A stretch of DNA of 47,848 bases from JBFELO01 sp041552055 (lineage in GTDB: Bacteria > Acidobacteriota > Thermoanaerobaculia > Thermoanaerobaculales > Sulfomarinibacteraceae). The DNA lies in assembly GCA_041552055.1 (NCBI GenBank), contig JBFELO010000020.1:1-47848 (forward strand), written 5' to 3'. The position numbers were made by a program, and so were the translations under genes. The notes beneath the pieces are model-generated. The model was not told where the DNA came from and made no database searches. It saw nothing but the letters and a program-made list of their open reading frames with translations. This document shows, in pieces, positions 1 through 9,204 of the stretch (positions are counted from its first letter, which is position 1; each line of letters starts with the position of its first letter).

Positions 1-296
<296 letters not shown>

Positions 297-304
<8 letters not shown>

Positions 305-917
305 CGCTGCGATCCGAAGAAGCGGCCGACCAGCGGGACGCCAGTGGGACGTCGGCCAGCCGCAGGAAGTTGGCCAGCAGGGCCATACCCTCCCGGCACA
401 GGTAGGACTCGGGGTGGAACTGGAGGCCGTAATGAGGCCGCGAGCTGTGCCGCACCCCCATCACCAGACCATCTTCGGTCCACGCCGTGAGCTCGAGATC
501 CTTCGCCAGGCTGTCGCGATCAACCACCAGCGAATGGTACCGGGTGGCCTCGAACGGGTCGGGAATGCCGTCGAAGAGATCCGTCTCGCCATGGCGGATC
601 GGGCTGGTCTTGCCGTGCACCGGCTCAGGGCCACGCACCACACTGCTCCCGTGGGCGACGGCCAGTGCCTGGAGTCCAAGGCAGATTCCGAGCACCGGCA
701 CGTCTTCCGCCGCGAGCACGAGATCCACGCTGATGCCGGCCTGTTCGGGCCTGCCTGGGCCGGGCGACACCACCACCGCCCGCGGCTTCCGCCGCAGCAG
801 CTCCGCCGGGCTCGCGACATCGTTGCGCACCACCTCGACCGCCACCTCGCTGATCTCGGACAGCCCCTGGACGAGGTTGTAGGTGAAGCTGTCGTAGTTG
901 TCGAGCATGAGGATCAC
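297..917 (-). CDS. trpG: Anthranilate synthase component II (glutamine amidotransferase)
   Basis: This class I glutamine amidotransferase (206 aa) supplies ammonia to TrpE. It begins with the typical ILMLDNYDSFTYNLVQ. The nucleophile Cys79 lies in GICLGLQ, and His168 and Glu170 lie in FHPES. I chose GTG at 917: the GAGGAGG near the end of trpE is about 10 bases upstream, and this start gives the usual N-terminus. An in-frame ATG at 965 would add 16 residues lying inside trpE, which is less likely. GTG follows the trpE stop by 4 bases and the 3' end overlaps trpD. About 16 extra C-terminal residues (after ~190) are not conserved family sequence. Confidence 0.95.
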
Positions 918-921
918 GACC

Positions 922-2427
922 TCAGCCCTCCTCGTGCCACGACGCGGCGGCCTCCGCCATCGCAACGGCCTCGATCAGCGCATTCGCCTTGCTGCGGCAC
1001 TCCTCGAGCTCTGACTCCGGCACCGAGTCGTACACGATCCCGGCGCCGGCCTGCACGTGCACGCTGCCGCCGCGCTCGACCAGTGTCCGTATGGCGATAC
1101 AACAGTCCAGGTCGCCGTTGAGGTTGCGGTAACCGACGGCTCCACCGTATACGCCGCGGCGAACCTCTTCAAGCTCGTCGACGATCTCCATAGCCCGCAC
1201 CTTGGGCGCCCCGCTCAAGGTGCCGGCCGGAAAGCACGCGAACAGGGCATTCCAGGCGTCGCTGTCGGACCGCAGCTCGGCCTCGACCTCACTCACCAGG
1301 TGCATCACATGGCTGTACCGCTCCACCTCCATCTCGCGCACGACCCGCACCGATCCAGGCTCGGCCACACGCCCGAGGTCGTTGCGCCCGAGGTCGACCA
1401 GCATCACGTGCTCGGCCAGCTCTTTGGGGTCCGCGCGGAGCTCGTCCGCGAGCCGGGCATCCTCCTCCGGGTTTGCCCCTCTCTTGCGGGTACCCGCGAT
1501 CGGGCAGGCGGTGACGCGACTGCCTCGCACCTGGACGAGCGACTCCGGGCTCGCACCCAGAATGCGTGCCTGACCCGTGTCGAAAAGAAACATGAACGGT
1601 GACGGATTGGTGATGCGCAGCATCCGGTAGATCTCGGCCGCGGTGCACCGCGGCATCCGCCGCCAGCGCCGGGACAGCACCACCTGAAAGATGTCACCGG
1701 CCAGGATGTACTCACGGGCGCGGCGCACGGCGTCGAGGTAGTCAGCCGCCGACGGAGTTTCCGACCAACCAGACCAGGGGTCGTCGCCCGGGCTCGGGAT
1801 GGTGTGCGGACGGGGCCCCTCGGCACCGGTATGGAGCGCCCTGTGCAGCAGCTCCAGCCGATGCAACGCACGCTGCCAGGCCGCCTCGGGATCGCCGTCG
1901 ACCCGGGCAAGTGCGACCAGCTCGAGCCGCTGGCGGACGCGGTCCACCGCCACGACGCCGTCGTAAAGACCGAACCACGCCTCCGGCAGGCCGCTCTCGT
2001 CCCGTCCGGAGTCCGGGATCCGCTCCACCACCCTGACCGCGTCGTAACCGATGTAGCCGACCGCGCCGCCTGCAAACGGCGGCAGCTCGGCGACCGGCGC
2101 TGCGTCTCCGAGGTTCGTCGCCTGCCGCAGCACTTCGAGCGGCGAACCCGTTTGCGGTGCCCCGTCGACGTACACCGTGCCGCCGCGCAGTTCGATCACG
2201 CGAATCGGATCTGCACCGATGAAGCAGTAGCGACCGACACGCTCGCCGCCCTCGACGCTCTCGAGCAGGAACGGGTTGCGCCCCGACTCGGCCAGGCGCG
2301 AGTAGACCGTGAATGGCGTCACCGTGTCCGACGTCAGCTCCCGGACCACCGGAACGACGCTGTAGGTCCTCGCCAGCTCGAGAAAGCGGTGGCGGTCCGG
2401 CCGGAGCATCGGTTCGGTCTGTCGCAC
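922..2427 (-). CDS. trpE: Anthranilate synthase component I
   Basis: This chorismate-utilising enzyme (501 aa) makes anthranilate with TrpG. The N-terminal regulatory domain contains LLES at 54-57, the tryptophan-feedback motif of the family, so feedback inhibition is expected. The C-terminal catalytic domain includes ITNPSPFMF, ACPIAGTRKRG, the GTLSGAPKVRAMEI block and QAGAGIVYDS. The GTG start has AGGAG about 7 bases upstream. An internal ATG seven codons later is an alternative. It is the first gene of trpE-G-D. No Trp-rich leader peptide or attenuator was found in the 246-base upstream spacer. Confidence 0.96.
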   Translation of the reverse strand: MRQTEPMLRPDRHRFLELARTYSVVPVVRELTSDTVTPFTVYSRLAESGRNPFLLESVEGGERVGRYCFIGADPIRVIELRGGTVYVDGAPQTGSPLEVLRQATNLGDAAPVAELPPFAGGAVGYIGYDAVRVVERIPDSGRDESGLPEAWFGLYDGVVAVDRVRQRLELVALARVDGDPEAAWQRALHRLELLHRALHTGAEGPRPHTIPSPGDDPWSGWSETPSAADYLDAVRRAREYILAGDIFQVVLSRRWRRMPRCTAAEIYRMLRITNPSPFMFLFDTGQARILGASPESLVQVRGSRVTACPIAGTRKRGANPEEDARLADELRADPKELAEHVMLVDLGRNDLGRVAEPGSVRVVREMEVERYSHVMHLVSEVEAELRSDSDAWNALFACFPAGTLSGAPKVRAMEIVDELEEVRRGVYGGAVGYRNLNGDLDCCIAIRTLVERGGSVHVQAGAGIVYDSVPESELEECRSKANALIEAVAMAEAAASWHEEG

Positions 2428-2435
2428 GGTCGTCT

Positions 2436-2476
2436 CCTCACATCCTCACAATCCTGACAGTCCTCACAATTTCGGC
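2436..2476. repeat. Degenerate short tandem repeat upstream of trpE
   Basis: Imperfect 9-base units of the CTCACAATC type (CTCACAATC, CTGACAGTC, CTCACAATT) lie in the divergent trpE/asnS spacer, just upstream of the trpE ribosome binding site. No function is evident. It is one of several locus-specific short arrays in spacers of this window. Confidence 0.45.
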
Positions 2477-2673
2477 AATCTCGTCGCACCCCGCATCGCC
2501 GCCCAGGGCTCTCGCGAGTCGGATGAAGGGCAATCATATAGCACCACACGGCTTCTCGGCGGCAGCCAAACTGGGAAGACCCACCTCGGATCCACGTGCC
2601 GTGCCCGGACCGTCGTGTAGAATGCCGACTCCTACGGCCGATTCCGGCTGCAACGACGCCGAGAGGAGCACCG

Positions 2674-3975
2674 ATGACAGCGCCGGTCATCACCATCGCC
2701 GAACTCGCCGAGCATGTCGGACAGGAGGTCACCCTCCGGGGATGGGTGTACAACTGGCGCAAGAAGGGCAAGCTCCGTTTCATCATCCTGCGCGACGGAT
2801 TCGGTTACCTGCAGTGCGTCGTATTCCGCCCGGAGGTGGCCGAAGACGTTTGGGAGACCGCGGTCGAGCTCACCCAGGAGTCGTCGCTGGAGGTCATCGG
2901 AACGCTGGTCGCCGACGACCGCGCTCCGGGCGGATTCGAGCTCAAGGTTGTCGGGCTGCGGCCGATCCAGATCGCTCCCGAGTACCCGATCGGAAAGAAG
3001 GACCACGGCCCGGACTTCCTCCTCAACCACCGCCACTTGTGGTTGCGGTCGCGTCGCCAACACGCAATCTTGCGGGTGCGATCGGAGCTGGAGCGGGCGA
3101 TTCATGACTTCTTTCACGCGCGCGGCTACACCCAGATCGACTCGCCCATCCTCACGCCGGCCGCCGCCGAGGGGACCTCGACGCTGTTCGAGACCGACTA
3201 CTTCGGCGACACCGCCTTCCTGTCCCAGTCCGGCCAGCTCTACCTGGAGCCGGCCGCCGCTTCGCTGGGCAAGGTGTACTGCTTCGGGCCTACCTTTCGG
3301 GCGGAGAAGTCGAAGACCCGCCGCCACCTGACCGAGTTCTGGATGGTGGAACCCGAGGTGGCGTGGTTGCGTTTCGACGGCCTGCTCGATCTCTGCGAGG
3401 AGTTTCTCCGCGAGATCGTCGCCCGAGTCCTCGACCGTTGCAGGGTCGACCTGGATCGGCTCGAGCGCGACATCTCCAAACTGGAGCCGGCGGCCAGCGG
3501 GTCATACCCGAGGTTGGACTACGCGGATGCGATCAACCGTGTGCAGGAACTCGGACACGAGATCCAATTCGGGGACGATTTCGGCGCCGACCAGGAAGCC
3601 GAGTTGACCAGGCAGTTCGATCGGCCGTTCATGATCACCCGCTTCCCGGCTGCAGTGAAGGCGTTCTACATGGAGCCCGATCCGGACGATCCAGAGCGCG
3701 TCCTCGCCGTCGATGTTTTGGCACCGGAAGGCTACGGCGAGATCATCGGCGGGTCCGAACGCGCCAACTCGCTGCAGCACCTCGAGGCTAGGGTGGCCGA
3801 GCACGATCTACCCCGCGAGGCCTACGAGTGGTACCTCGATATCCGCCGGTACGGCACCTTCCCCCACTCCGGCTTCGGCATGGGAATCGAGCGCTGCGTG
3901 GCGTGGCTGTGCGGGGTGCCCCACCTGCGAGAGACGATTCCCTTTCCGAGGATGTTGAATCGGCTGTATCCCTAG
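2674..3975 (+). CDS. asnS: Asparaginyl-tRNA synthetase
   Basis: This class IIb aminoacyl-tRNA synthetase (433 aa) charges tRNA-Asn. An OB-fold anticodon domain (about 15-105) is followed by the catalytic core. Motif 2 FRAEKSKTRRHLTEFWMVE at about 208-226 has the Asn-type signature rather than the Asp-type one. GEIIGGSER follows, and motif 3 GFGMGIERCVAWLCG is near the C-terminus. The ATG at 2674 has GAGAGGAG about 5 bases upstream, so the 26 upstream codons in frame are left out. The gene is monocistronic and divergent from trpE. Confidence 0.96.
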   Translation: MTAPVITIAELAEHVGQEVTLRGWVYNWRKKGKLRFIILRDGFGYLQCVVFRPEVAEDVWETAVELTQESSLEVIGTLVADDRAPGGFELKVVGLRPIQIAPEYPIGKKDHGPDFLLNHRHLWLRSRRQHAILRVRSELERAIHDFFHARGYTQIDSPILTPAAAEGTSTLFETDYFGDTAFLSQSGQLYLEPAAASLGKVYCFGPTFRAEKSKTRRHLTEFWMVEPEVAWLRFDGLLDLCEEFLREIVARVLDRCRVDLDRLERDISKLEPAASGSYPRLDYADAINRVQELGHEIQFGDDFGADQEAELTRQFDRPFMITRFPAAVKAFYMEPDPDDPERVLAVDVLAPEGYGEIIGGSERANSLQHLEARVAEHDLPREAYEWYLDIRRYGTFPHSGFGMGIERCVAWLCGVPHLRETIPFPRMLNRLYP

Positions 3976-4005
3976 CCCCCGCCAGCCCAGAGCATGTGGA
4001 CGTGG

Positions 4006-4082
4006 GGTCTTGTGGGCTTGAAGGCGTGTGGGCATGACCGGAACCTCTCTGGGAGAATCCCTCGGGCCCTCAAGCCCAGACC
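4006..4082. terminator. Long hairpin between convergent asnS and smr
   Basis: GGTCT plus GGGCTTGA (4006-4010, 4014-4021) pair with TCAAGCCC plus AGACC (4070-4077, 4078-4082), with a 3-base bulge and a ~48-base inner region. The hairpin lies 30 bases after the asnS stop and 58 bases from the stop of the convergent gene. It may end both transcripts, but there is no clear T tract. Confidence 0.5.
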
Positions 4083-4140
4083 GGCGCTCATGCATGAGTG
4101 CCGGCTGGCCAAGCCCGCAAGCCCTCAGACCCCGGTTCCC

Positions 4141-4644
4141 TTATTCCTTCAGGTACGCCACGGTGGCGCCCCAGCCCCCCCGATCGGCCGGTGCGTCGTG
4201 GAACTCATCGACCAGAGGGTGGCGCGCCAGCACGCTGCGCACCCGCTCGCGCTGGACCCCGATGCCGCGGCCGTGGATCAGCCGGACCTCGCGGAATCCG
4301 CCCGCATGTGCGGCGGTCAGGTAGTCGGCCACGACGTCGGGAATGTCGCGAGGCTCGAACGGGTGCAGGTCGATCCGATCCTCGACCGGCAGAATCACCG
4401 GTTGATCCGGCTCCACGGACGAGTGCGCATCGGGCTCCTCATACGATTCGGCGCCTTGGTCGGCCCGCCCCGCGATGAGCACGATGACAGTCATGACGAG
4501 GAGAGCCAGGCCGAACACTGCGAGGCCCCACCAGGCGCGAGTGCCGAACACGTTTGCCAGTGGCCAGGTGGCCGCGGCGGCGACGACGAAGACCGCCATC
4601 TTGGTCAGGATGTACGCTCGGCGGGCGTGTGGATCGTGCAGCAC
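4141..4644 (-). CDS. Membrane-anchored Smr-domain protein
   Basis: This 167-residue protein has two hydrophobic segments (about 16-32 and 37-58), an acidic linker, and a C-terminal Smr (MutS2-type) domain at about 90-167. The domain motifs are IDLHPFEPRDIPDVVADYL, the LIHGRG core and a GGWGAT end. Smr domains act on nucleic acid, often as endonucleases. Stand-alone Smr proteins are usually soluble, so the membrane anchor is unusual. The GTG start has no Shine-Dalgarno sequence. A TATACT hexamer ends 6 bases upstream, which would place transcription start at the start codon (a possible leaderless message). It may also be read from the arsR promoter, 70 bases after the MerP-like gene. Confidence 0.8.
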   Translation of the reverse strand: MLHDPHARRAYILTKMAVFVVAAAATWPLANVFGTRAWWGLAVFGLALLVMTVIVLIAGRADQGAESYEEPDAHSSVEPDQPVILPVEDRIDLHPFEPRDIPDVVADYLTAAHAGGFREVRLIHGRGIGVQRERVRSVLARHPLVDEFHDAPADRGGWGATVAYLKE

Positions 4645-4650
4645 GCCGTG

Positions 4651-4656
4651 AGTATA
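4651..4656 (-). promoter_or_regulatory. -10-like hexamer for a possible leaderless smr transcript
   Basis: TATACT on the minus strand lies 6 bases before the GTG at 4644. No good -35 box is seen. No Shine-Dalgarno sequence lies between, so a leaderless mRNA is a reasonable guess. Confidence 0.35.
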
Positions 4657-4713
4657 TCCGCTAGCGCGAGCGAAGCCGGGCCTCCTTCTTTCGCGCGGCT
4701 CACACAGCGATCG

Positions 4714-5040
4714 TCAGGTGTGCTTCTCTTCCACCGGTGTCGTCTCCATGGCGGTGACGGTGTACCCGAGCTTCTCGATCTCCGCCTTGAGCTGGTCGGC
4801 GGACACCTCACGCGGCTGGTAGGTCGCTTCGGCAACACCCTTCTCGTGTTCGGCGGACGCGGACACCACGCCGTCGACCCGCTCCAAGGTACCGACGATG
4901 GTGGCCGAACACCCGTCGCAGTGAATACCTTCGACCTCGAACGTCGTGCTGACGGTGTCGCCTCCGTCACCTGCGATCGCCATGGCGGCTGCAGCTAACA
5001 CGAGGACTCCCAGCACAACAATGTCGGGACGCAGCCTCAT
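4714..5040 (-). CDS. MerP-like heavy-metal-associated (HMA) domain protein
   Basis: This 108-residue protein has an N-terminal hydrophobic signal or anchor (about 8-23) followed by one HMA domain. The metal site is GIHCDGC with Cys41 and Cys44, where the common Met of GMxCxxC is Ile. It probably carries or buffers a soft metal ion (copper, mercury or zinc) outside the inner membrane. It starts 3 bases after the stop of the ArsR-type gene and must be co-transcribed, so its expression is probably metal-induced. No transporter or metal reductase is next to it. Confidence 0.82.
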   Translation of the reverse strand: MRLRPDIVVLGVLVLAAAAMAIAGDGGDTVSTTFEVEGIHCDGCSATIVGTLERVDGVVSASAEHEKGVAEATYQPREVSADQLKAEIEKLGYTVTAMETTPVEEKHT

Positions 5041-5043
5041 CGC

Positions 5044-5406
5044 TCACTCCGATTCGGGCGCCAGTGCCGGCACGCAGGGAATCTCGTTGCTGGCACCGGT
5101 GCAGCGGTAGTAGGTCGTCATGCCGTCGCGGCGGGCGACCACCAGTCCGCCGATGCGGAGGCGCCCGAGGTGCTGGGACACGGCTGCCGGCGTCATGCCG
5201 AGCACGGTCGCCAGATCGCACACGCAGAGCTCTCCAGCGTACTGGAGCAGCGCCAAGATTCTGAGGCGTGTCTCACCGGCCAGCAGCGAGAAGTGCTCGG
5301 AGGCCCGTCGCATTCGTTCACGGTTGTGCTCCAGCTTCTCTCGGAATCCCACGAGCTCCGCCGGCGTTCGATCCGGCGCCACGCAGTCGACTCGCACACG
5401 ACTCAT
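5044..5406 (-). CDS. ArsR/SmtB-family metal-sensing repressor
   Basis: This 120-residue winged-helix repressor carries a DNA-recognition segment PAAVSQHLGRLR at about 73-84. Helix 3 has the ELCVCDLA metal motif (Cys61, Cys63) typical of ArsR and CadC. Extra Cys8 near the N-terminus, and Cys102 and Cys111, could complete a CadC-like site. It leads the operon with the MerP-like protein. A strong promoter overlapped by an AT-rich palindrome lies just upstream, as expected for autorepression. A purine-rich GGGGGA precedes the ATG. The metal cannot be told from sequence alone. Confidence 0.9.
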   Translation of the reverse strand: MSRVRVDCVAPDRTPAELVGFREKLEHNRERMRRASEHFSLLAGETRLRILALLQYAGELCVCDLATVLGMTPAAVSQHLGRLRIGGLVVARRDGMTTYYRCTGASNEIPCVPALAPESE

Positions 5407-5447
5407 GTCATCCCCCGCCGAGGAGTTTTCCCTTCCTTGGCCATATC

Positions 5448-5478
5448 AGTATTTTAGAATTTTCTTAATACTTGTCAA
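5448..5478 (-). promoter_or_regulatory. arsR promoter with overlapping operator palindrome
   Basis: On the minus strand TTGACA (5478-5473), a 16-base spacer and TAAAAT (5456-5451) form a near-consensus sigma-70 promoter. AGTATT and AATACT (5448-5453 and 5467-5472) form an inverted repeat separated by 13 AT-rich bases. It covers the spacer and the -10 box. A bound ArsR protein there would block polymerase. Confidence 0.75.
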
Positions 5479-5554
5479 CCTCGTCGTTCGCATATGCGGC
5501 CCGCCGGGAACACTCATGTCCGTGGGCCACGTTACCACCACAGGGAGAGCTTAC

Positions 5555-5905
5555 ATGTCAACCGGTCAGCGGCTCGAGGTCTGGTACGACGGCAACTGCA
5601 ATTTGTGTCGGCAATCCCGCTCCTGGTGTGAGCAACGGGCCGGCCGATCTCGTCTCGGCTTCATCGACTTCCGCGCGGTCCCCGACGATCGGCTACCAGT
5701 TCCGCGTCACAAACTCGAAACCTCGATGTGGGTGCAGACTCTCGACGGTCAGCTCTTGAGCGGGTTCGATGGCTGGCGACGGATTCTCTCCACTGTTCCG
5801 CGCTGGCGTTGGCTGGCGCAGCTCTCCGGCGTGCCGCCGTTCCGCTGGCTCGGCCCACCGTTGTACCGTCTCGTGGCGCACCGGAGGAATCACCTTCCGA
5901 CCTGA
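5555..5905 (+). CDS. DCC-family (DUF393) thiol-disulfide-type protein
   Basis: This 116-residue protein begins VWYDGNCNLC, the DxxCxxC signature of DUF393 (Cys15, Cys18). FDGWRRIL and the basic C-terminus are also typical. Members are predicted thioredoxin-fold thiol oxidoreductases with unknown partners. ATG at 5555 has AGGGAG about 8 bases upstream. An in-frame ATG at 5516 is possible but has a poorer binding site. It is divergent from the arsR operon and could share its operator, since the intervening 76 bases hold the only obvious control region. Confidence 0.85.
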   Translation: MSTGQRLEVWYDGNCNLCRQSRSWCEQRAGRSRLGFIDFRAVPDDRLPVPRHKLETSMWVQTLDGQLLSGFDGWRRILSTVPRWRWLAQLSGVPPFRWLGPPLYRLVAHRRNHLPT

Positions 5906-5963
5906 AAATCACCGGGACCAAAGGGGCCCTCGATTTGACGAGGGATCACAGGCGAGATGGACG

Positions 5964-7283
5964 CTACGGTCTCCAGTCGTCAACCGGAATCGGCGGACCG
6001 ATCCTACCTTCGCCCAGCCGCGGTGCCACGTAGATGTCCTGGTCCAGTTCAACCGGTCGGAAATTCGGGATGCATGCGAACACCCACTTGCCGTCACCGG
6101 TGGGCGCGGCATCCGTGATAACGGTTCGGTGCGGACCCGGGACCACGACCGGTCGCAGCTCACCTGCAGCCAACACGAACTGACGATCCCCACGGGTGAA
6201 ATACAGCTCATTTGCCGGCCCGACCCGGGGCGATCTCTCCGGCCCGGCGGTATTGACTTCGGGCTGGAGCGGCATCGGAGTGCCATCGATCGTCGGATCG
6301 TACAGCCACAGATCGGTCGGCGCTCCGGCCAGCCGCTGCACCACGTACACCATCTTGGTGCGACTCCCCGCGAGGAATTGCCCATCGCTCGTCGCCACGT
6401 CACCGAGGCCGGGCATCCGCTCGATCGATCCCCACGGGCCGTCCGGCGAGGACCGTTCAGCCGAGCCCACCCATGTGCCGTCGGGGCTCTCGACCGTGAC
6501 AAGGCAGGTCGTCTCGTCCTCATCGATCCATGTCATACGCACGCTCGCAGTGTCCTCCAGAGCGTCGAAGATCACCGGCGCGGGTGGCGTCCACCCGTCA
6601 TCTCCGAGCTCGGTTCGGTACACCCGTCCGACGCCGACCTCCCCCTCGCCCGGCTGCGGCAAACCGGGTCTGCGGGCACCGAGCCAGTCGTTACTGCCGC
6701 TCGCCGGCGGCCGCAACCGAGCCGTGAAGTACAGCACCTCGCCGCGGGCCAGCGGCAGTGGTGTCCGCTCGATTCCGTCGGAGTTGACCAGACCCGGGTC
6801 GTCCCGCACGACTTCGACGTCTTCGGGGCGGGCAAGCCCGGGGAGCTGCCACCTTCGGAACGACTCGAAGTCAGTGAAATATCGCGCCTCGACCGTGACG
6901 TTCGACGTCCCGATCATGCGGGTGGTGCCGACGACGGGCACCACCGCCACTTCGCTGCCCAGGGCGATGCTCTCGATCGGCACTCCTCCGCCGTGCGCGA
7001 GCACCACGGTATCGCTCGTGACCAGAACATCTGCCACCAGCCCCTCCTCGAGAGACGGGCTCGGCCGACCCTCGTTCTGCTCGGCCTCGAGGAACGCTCG
7101 AGGCATGCCGACCCGCACCCGCGCCAGCCATGCCGGGTCGTCGTGCTCGACCTCTTCGAGTTCGATCAGGTTGCCGAAGACCTCCGTATCCGGGTGCGTC
7201 ATGGGCCGCGCCGGATCGAGCAGATCACACGCGGCGAGCGTCACCGTGATTGCGAGAATGGCCAGTGTCCAACGTCGAGGCAT
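5964..7283 (-). CDS. Lipoprotein with WD40-like (PD40) beta-propeller repeats
   Basis: This 439-residue protein has a short signal peptide ending in the lipobox LAAC (Cys about 19), so it should be lipid-anchored. The body shows TolB/PD40-like blades: segments such as SPDGTWVG, SDGQFLAGS, RVGPANELYFTR and GDGKWVFA. It has the look of a surface or periplasmic propeller, but no enzyme motif was recognised. ATG at 7283 lies at a better distance from GGAGG than the ATG two codons earlier. It stands alone on this strand, 220 bases downstream of the transporter. Confidence 0.7.
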   Translation of the reverse strand: MPRRWTLAILAITVTLAACDLLDPARPMTHPDTEVFGNLIELEEVEHDDPAWLARVRVGMPRAFLEAEQNEGRPSPSLEEGLVADVLVTSDTVVLAHGGGVPIESIALGSEVAVVPVVGTTRMIGTSNVTVEARYFTDFESFRRWQLPGLARPEDVEVVRDDPGLVNSDGIERTPLPLARGEVLYFTARLRPPASGSNDWLGARRPGLPQPGEGEVGVGRVYRTELGDDGWTPPAPVIFDALEDTASVRMTWIDEDETTCLVTVESPDGTWVGSAERSSPDGPWGSIERMPGLGDVATSDGQFLAGSRTKMVYVVQRLAGAPTDLWLYDPTIDGTPMPLQPEVNTAGPERSPRVGPANELYFTRGDRQFVLAAGELRPVVVPGPHRTVITDAAPTGDGKWVFACIPNFRPVELDQDIYVAPRLGEGRIGPPIPVDDWRP

Positions 7284-7350
7284 CGTCATCCTCCAATGCT
7301 GCTCTCATGTTACCGCGGAGGCTCACGCGATCGGGGGAATCGCCCGTATA

Positions 7351-7441
7351 CGTCTCCGTTTCCGTCTCCGTGCCCGATCTGCCCTTCGAGGCCGCGAGGT
7401 GAGAGTTCGAAGACGGATACGGACACGGATACGGAGACGGG
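7351..7441. repeat. Hexamer array in inverted arms (CCGTNT type)
   Basis: The left arm (7351-7372) is built of CCGTTT/CCGTCT units. The right arm (7412-7441) is built of ACGGAT/ACGGAG units and is its near reverse complement (about 19 of 21 positions). The ~40-base loop contains ATCT and TCGAGG. The same architecture with related units recurs at 24484-24583. Confidence 0.8.
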
Positions 7442-7503
7442 TTGCGCGGTGCAGCCCGGGACCTGCCAGCTCCACGCGACAACAGCGCGAGGTGCGGACC
7501 GTG

Positions 7504-9129
7504 TTACAGCAACATCCCGGCGATGGTCGCCGTCAACCAGGAGGCCACCGCACCGCCGAACATCGCCTTCAGTCCGATCTTCGCCAGGTCCGACTTCCGC
7601 CCCGGAGCCACGGCCGAGATTCCGCCGATCTGGATGCCGATGGACGAGAAATTCGCGAACCCGCACAACGCGTACGTGGCGATAATCACCGCGCGCTCGC
7701 CGATCGCTCCCTCTTGGATATACGACCCCAGAGCACCGTACGCGACGAACTCATTGAGCGAGAGCTTGATTCCGAGCAGATTGCCGACCGCCGCGGCATC
7801 GGACCAGGGGACTCCCATGAGCCATGCGAGCGGTCGCAGCAACGAGCCGAATAGCGTCTGGAGCGATCCCGGGAAGAAACCGACGTACTCGCCCTTGACC
7901 GGAGACCAGAGGGTGTCAAAGGGGTAGGCCACATACTCCCCTCCCACCAGCGAACCGTCGATCAGCCTGTCGAGCACGATGAGCACGCTGTCCACTACGG
8001 CGATCAGCGCGATGAAACCGATCAGCATCGCACCCACGTTGACCGCCAGCTTGAGGCCGTCGGTGATGCCGTTGGCAGCGGCCTCGATCACGTTGCCACC
8101 CACGTCGATCTCGGGCAGCCGAATGTCGCCAGCGGTCACCGAGTGTTCCGTTTCCGGAAACACGATCTTGCCTATTACGAGGGCAGCCGGCGCCGACATC
8201 ACGCTCGCGGCGATCAAATGTCCGGCCGGGATGCCCATGGCGATGTATCCGGCGAGCACGCCGCCCGCGATGGTGGCGAAGCCGCCCACCATGATCGTCA
8301 ACAACTCCGACCGGGTCATGTCGTCCAGGAACGGTTTTATCAGGAGTGGTCCCTCGGTCTGACCGACGAAGATGTTGGCCGTACACGACAGCGTCTCGGC
8401 ACCGCTGGTCCCGATTGTCCACCGCATGAATCGCGCCATCGACTCGATCACCCCTTGCATGATGCCGAGGTAGTAGAGCACGCTCATGAATCCGCCGAAG
8501 AAGATGATGGTCGGCAGCACCTTGAACGCGAACTGGAATCCGAAGCCCGGCCAGCCGGCATCTGGCCCCGGAAAGTAGTGGTCGACGATCGCCAGGTTCC
8601 CGAACAGGAAGCGGGCACCGTAGTCGGACAGGTTGAGGAAGCCCGCCACGCCGTCGCTGAAGCGGGCGAACACTACCTGACCGTGCAGTCCTCTGGAAAT
8701 CAGAAAGCTGACGCCAAGCACCAGCAGCAGCGTAGCGCCGTACCGCTGCGCCGGTTGGGACCAGCGAACCCGAGCGTTGACGGCCAGGCCCACGACAACC
8801 ACCGCCATGAGGTACGGGATGGTCCCGGGCAACCACCTGGTGAACACGAAGCCGAGCAGACCGGCGGCGGCTGTGAGGCCGGCCGTTGCAGCCCAACCGC
8901 TACCCAGGCGGGCGTGGTCCGCCTGCAGCAGGTACACCACGATCAACAGACCGAGTGCGGCCATGCCCGCGAAGCTCCACCAGTCCTGACGCAGGATGAT
9001 GACCGCAAACAGGAACTGCAGTCCGATTCCCCACGCCACCGTGCGCGGCTGAACCCTGGTGCGGTGATATGACATGACCCACGCGATCGCGAGCAACGCG
9101 AGCAGTCCCAGTACGCTGATCAGCTGCAT
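7504..9129 (-). CDS. Concentrative nucleoside transporter (CNT/NupC family)
   Basis: This polytopic inner-membrane protein (541 aa) imports nucleosides with a cation. The core has the CNT signature GQTEGPLLIKPFL and the downstream NEFVAYGAL motif, which binds ribose and base in the family. It is longer than E. coli NupC (~400 aa): about 100 additional hydrophobic N-terminal residues and an insert near SPVKGEYVGFFPGS. ATG at 9129 has GGAGGGG just upstream. The reading frame stays open for 233 codons further upstream, but that stretch lies across other plus-strand genes and has no family similarity. Confidence 0.92.
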   Translation of the reverse strand: MQLISVLGLLALLAIAWVMSYHRTRVQPRTVAWGIGLQFLFAVIILRQDWWSFAGMAALGLLIVVYLLQADHARLGSGWAATAGLTAAAGLLGFVFTRWLPGTIPYLMAVVVVGLAVNARVRWSQPAQRYGATLLLVLGVSFLISRGLHGQVVFARFSDGVAGFLNLSDYGARFLFGNLAIVDHYFPGPDAGWPGFGFQFAFKVLPTIIFFGGFMSVLYYLGIMQGVIESMARFMRWTIGTSGAETLSCTANIFVGQTEGPLLIKPFLDDMTRSELLTIMVGGFATIAGGVLAGYIAMGIPAGHLIAASVMSAPAALVIGKIVFPETEHSVTAGDIRLPEIDVGGNVIEAAANGITDGLKLAVNVGAMLIGFIALIAVVDSVLIVLDRLIDGSLVGGEYVAYPFDTLWSPVKGEYVGFFPGSLQTLFGSLLRPLAWLMGVPWSDAAAVGNLLGIKLSLNEFVAYGALGSYIQEGAIGERAVIIATYALCGFANFSSIGIQIGGISAVAPGRKSDLAKIGLKAMFGGAVASWLTATIAGMLL

Positions 9130-9204
9130 GGCCCCTCCGTGGATGTGACCCGCAGTCACTTTACACCGGCAGCCGACCCTTGTGGCACCTGCCCTCGGCC
9201 GCTG

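Noticed and set aside
5769..7685. 638-codon plus-strand frame across the lipoprotein gene
   Set aside because: No domain, basic low-complexity translation, and it is antisense to a lipoprotein with a clear signal and lipobox.
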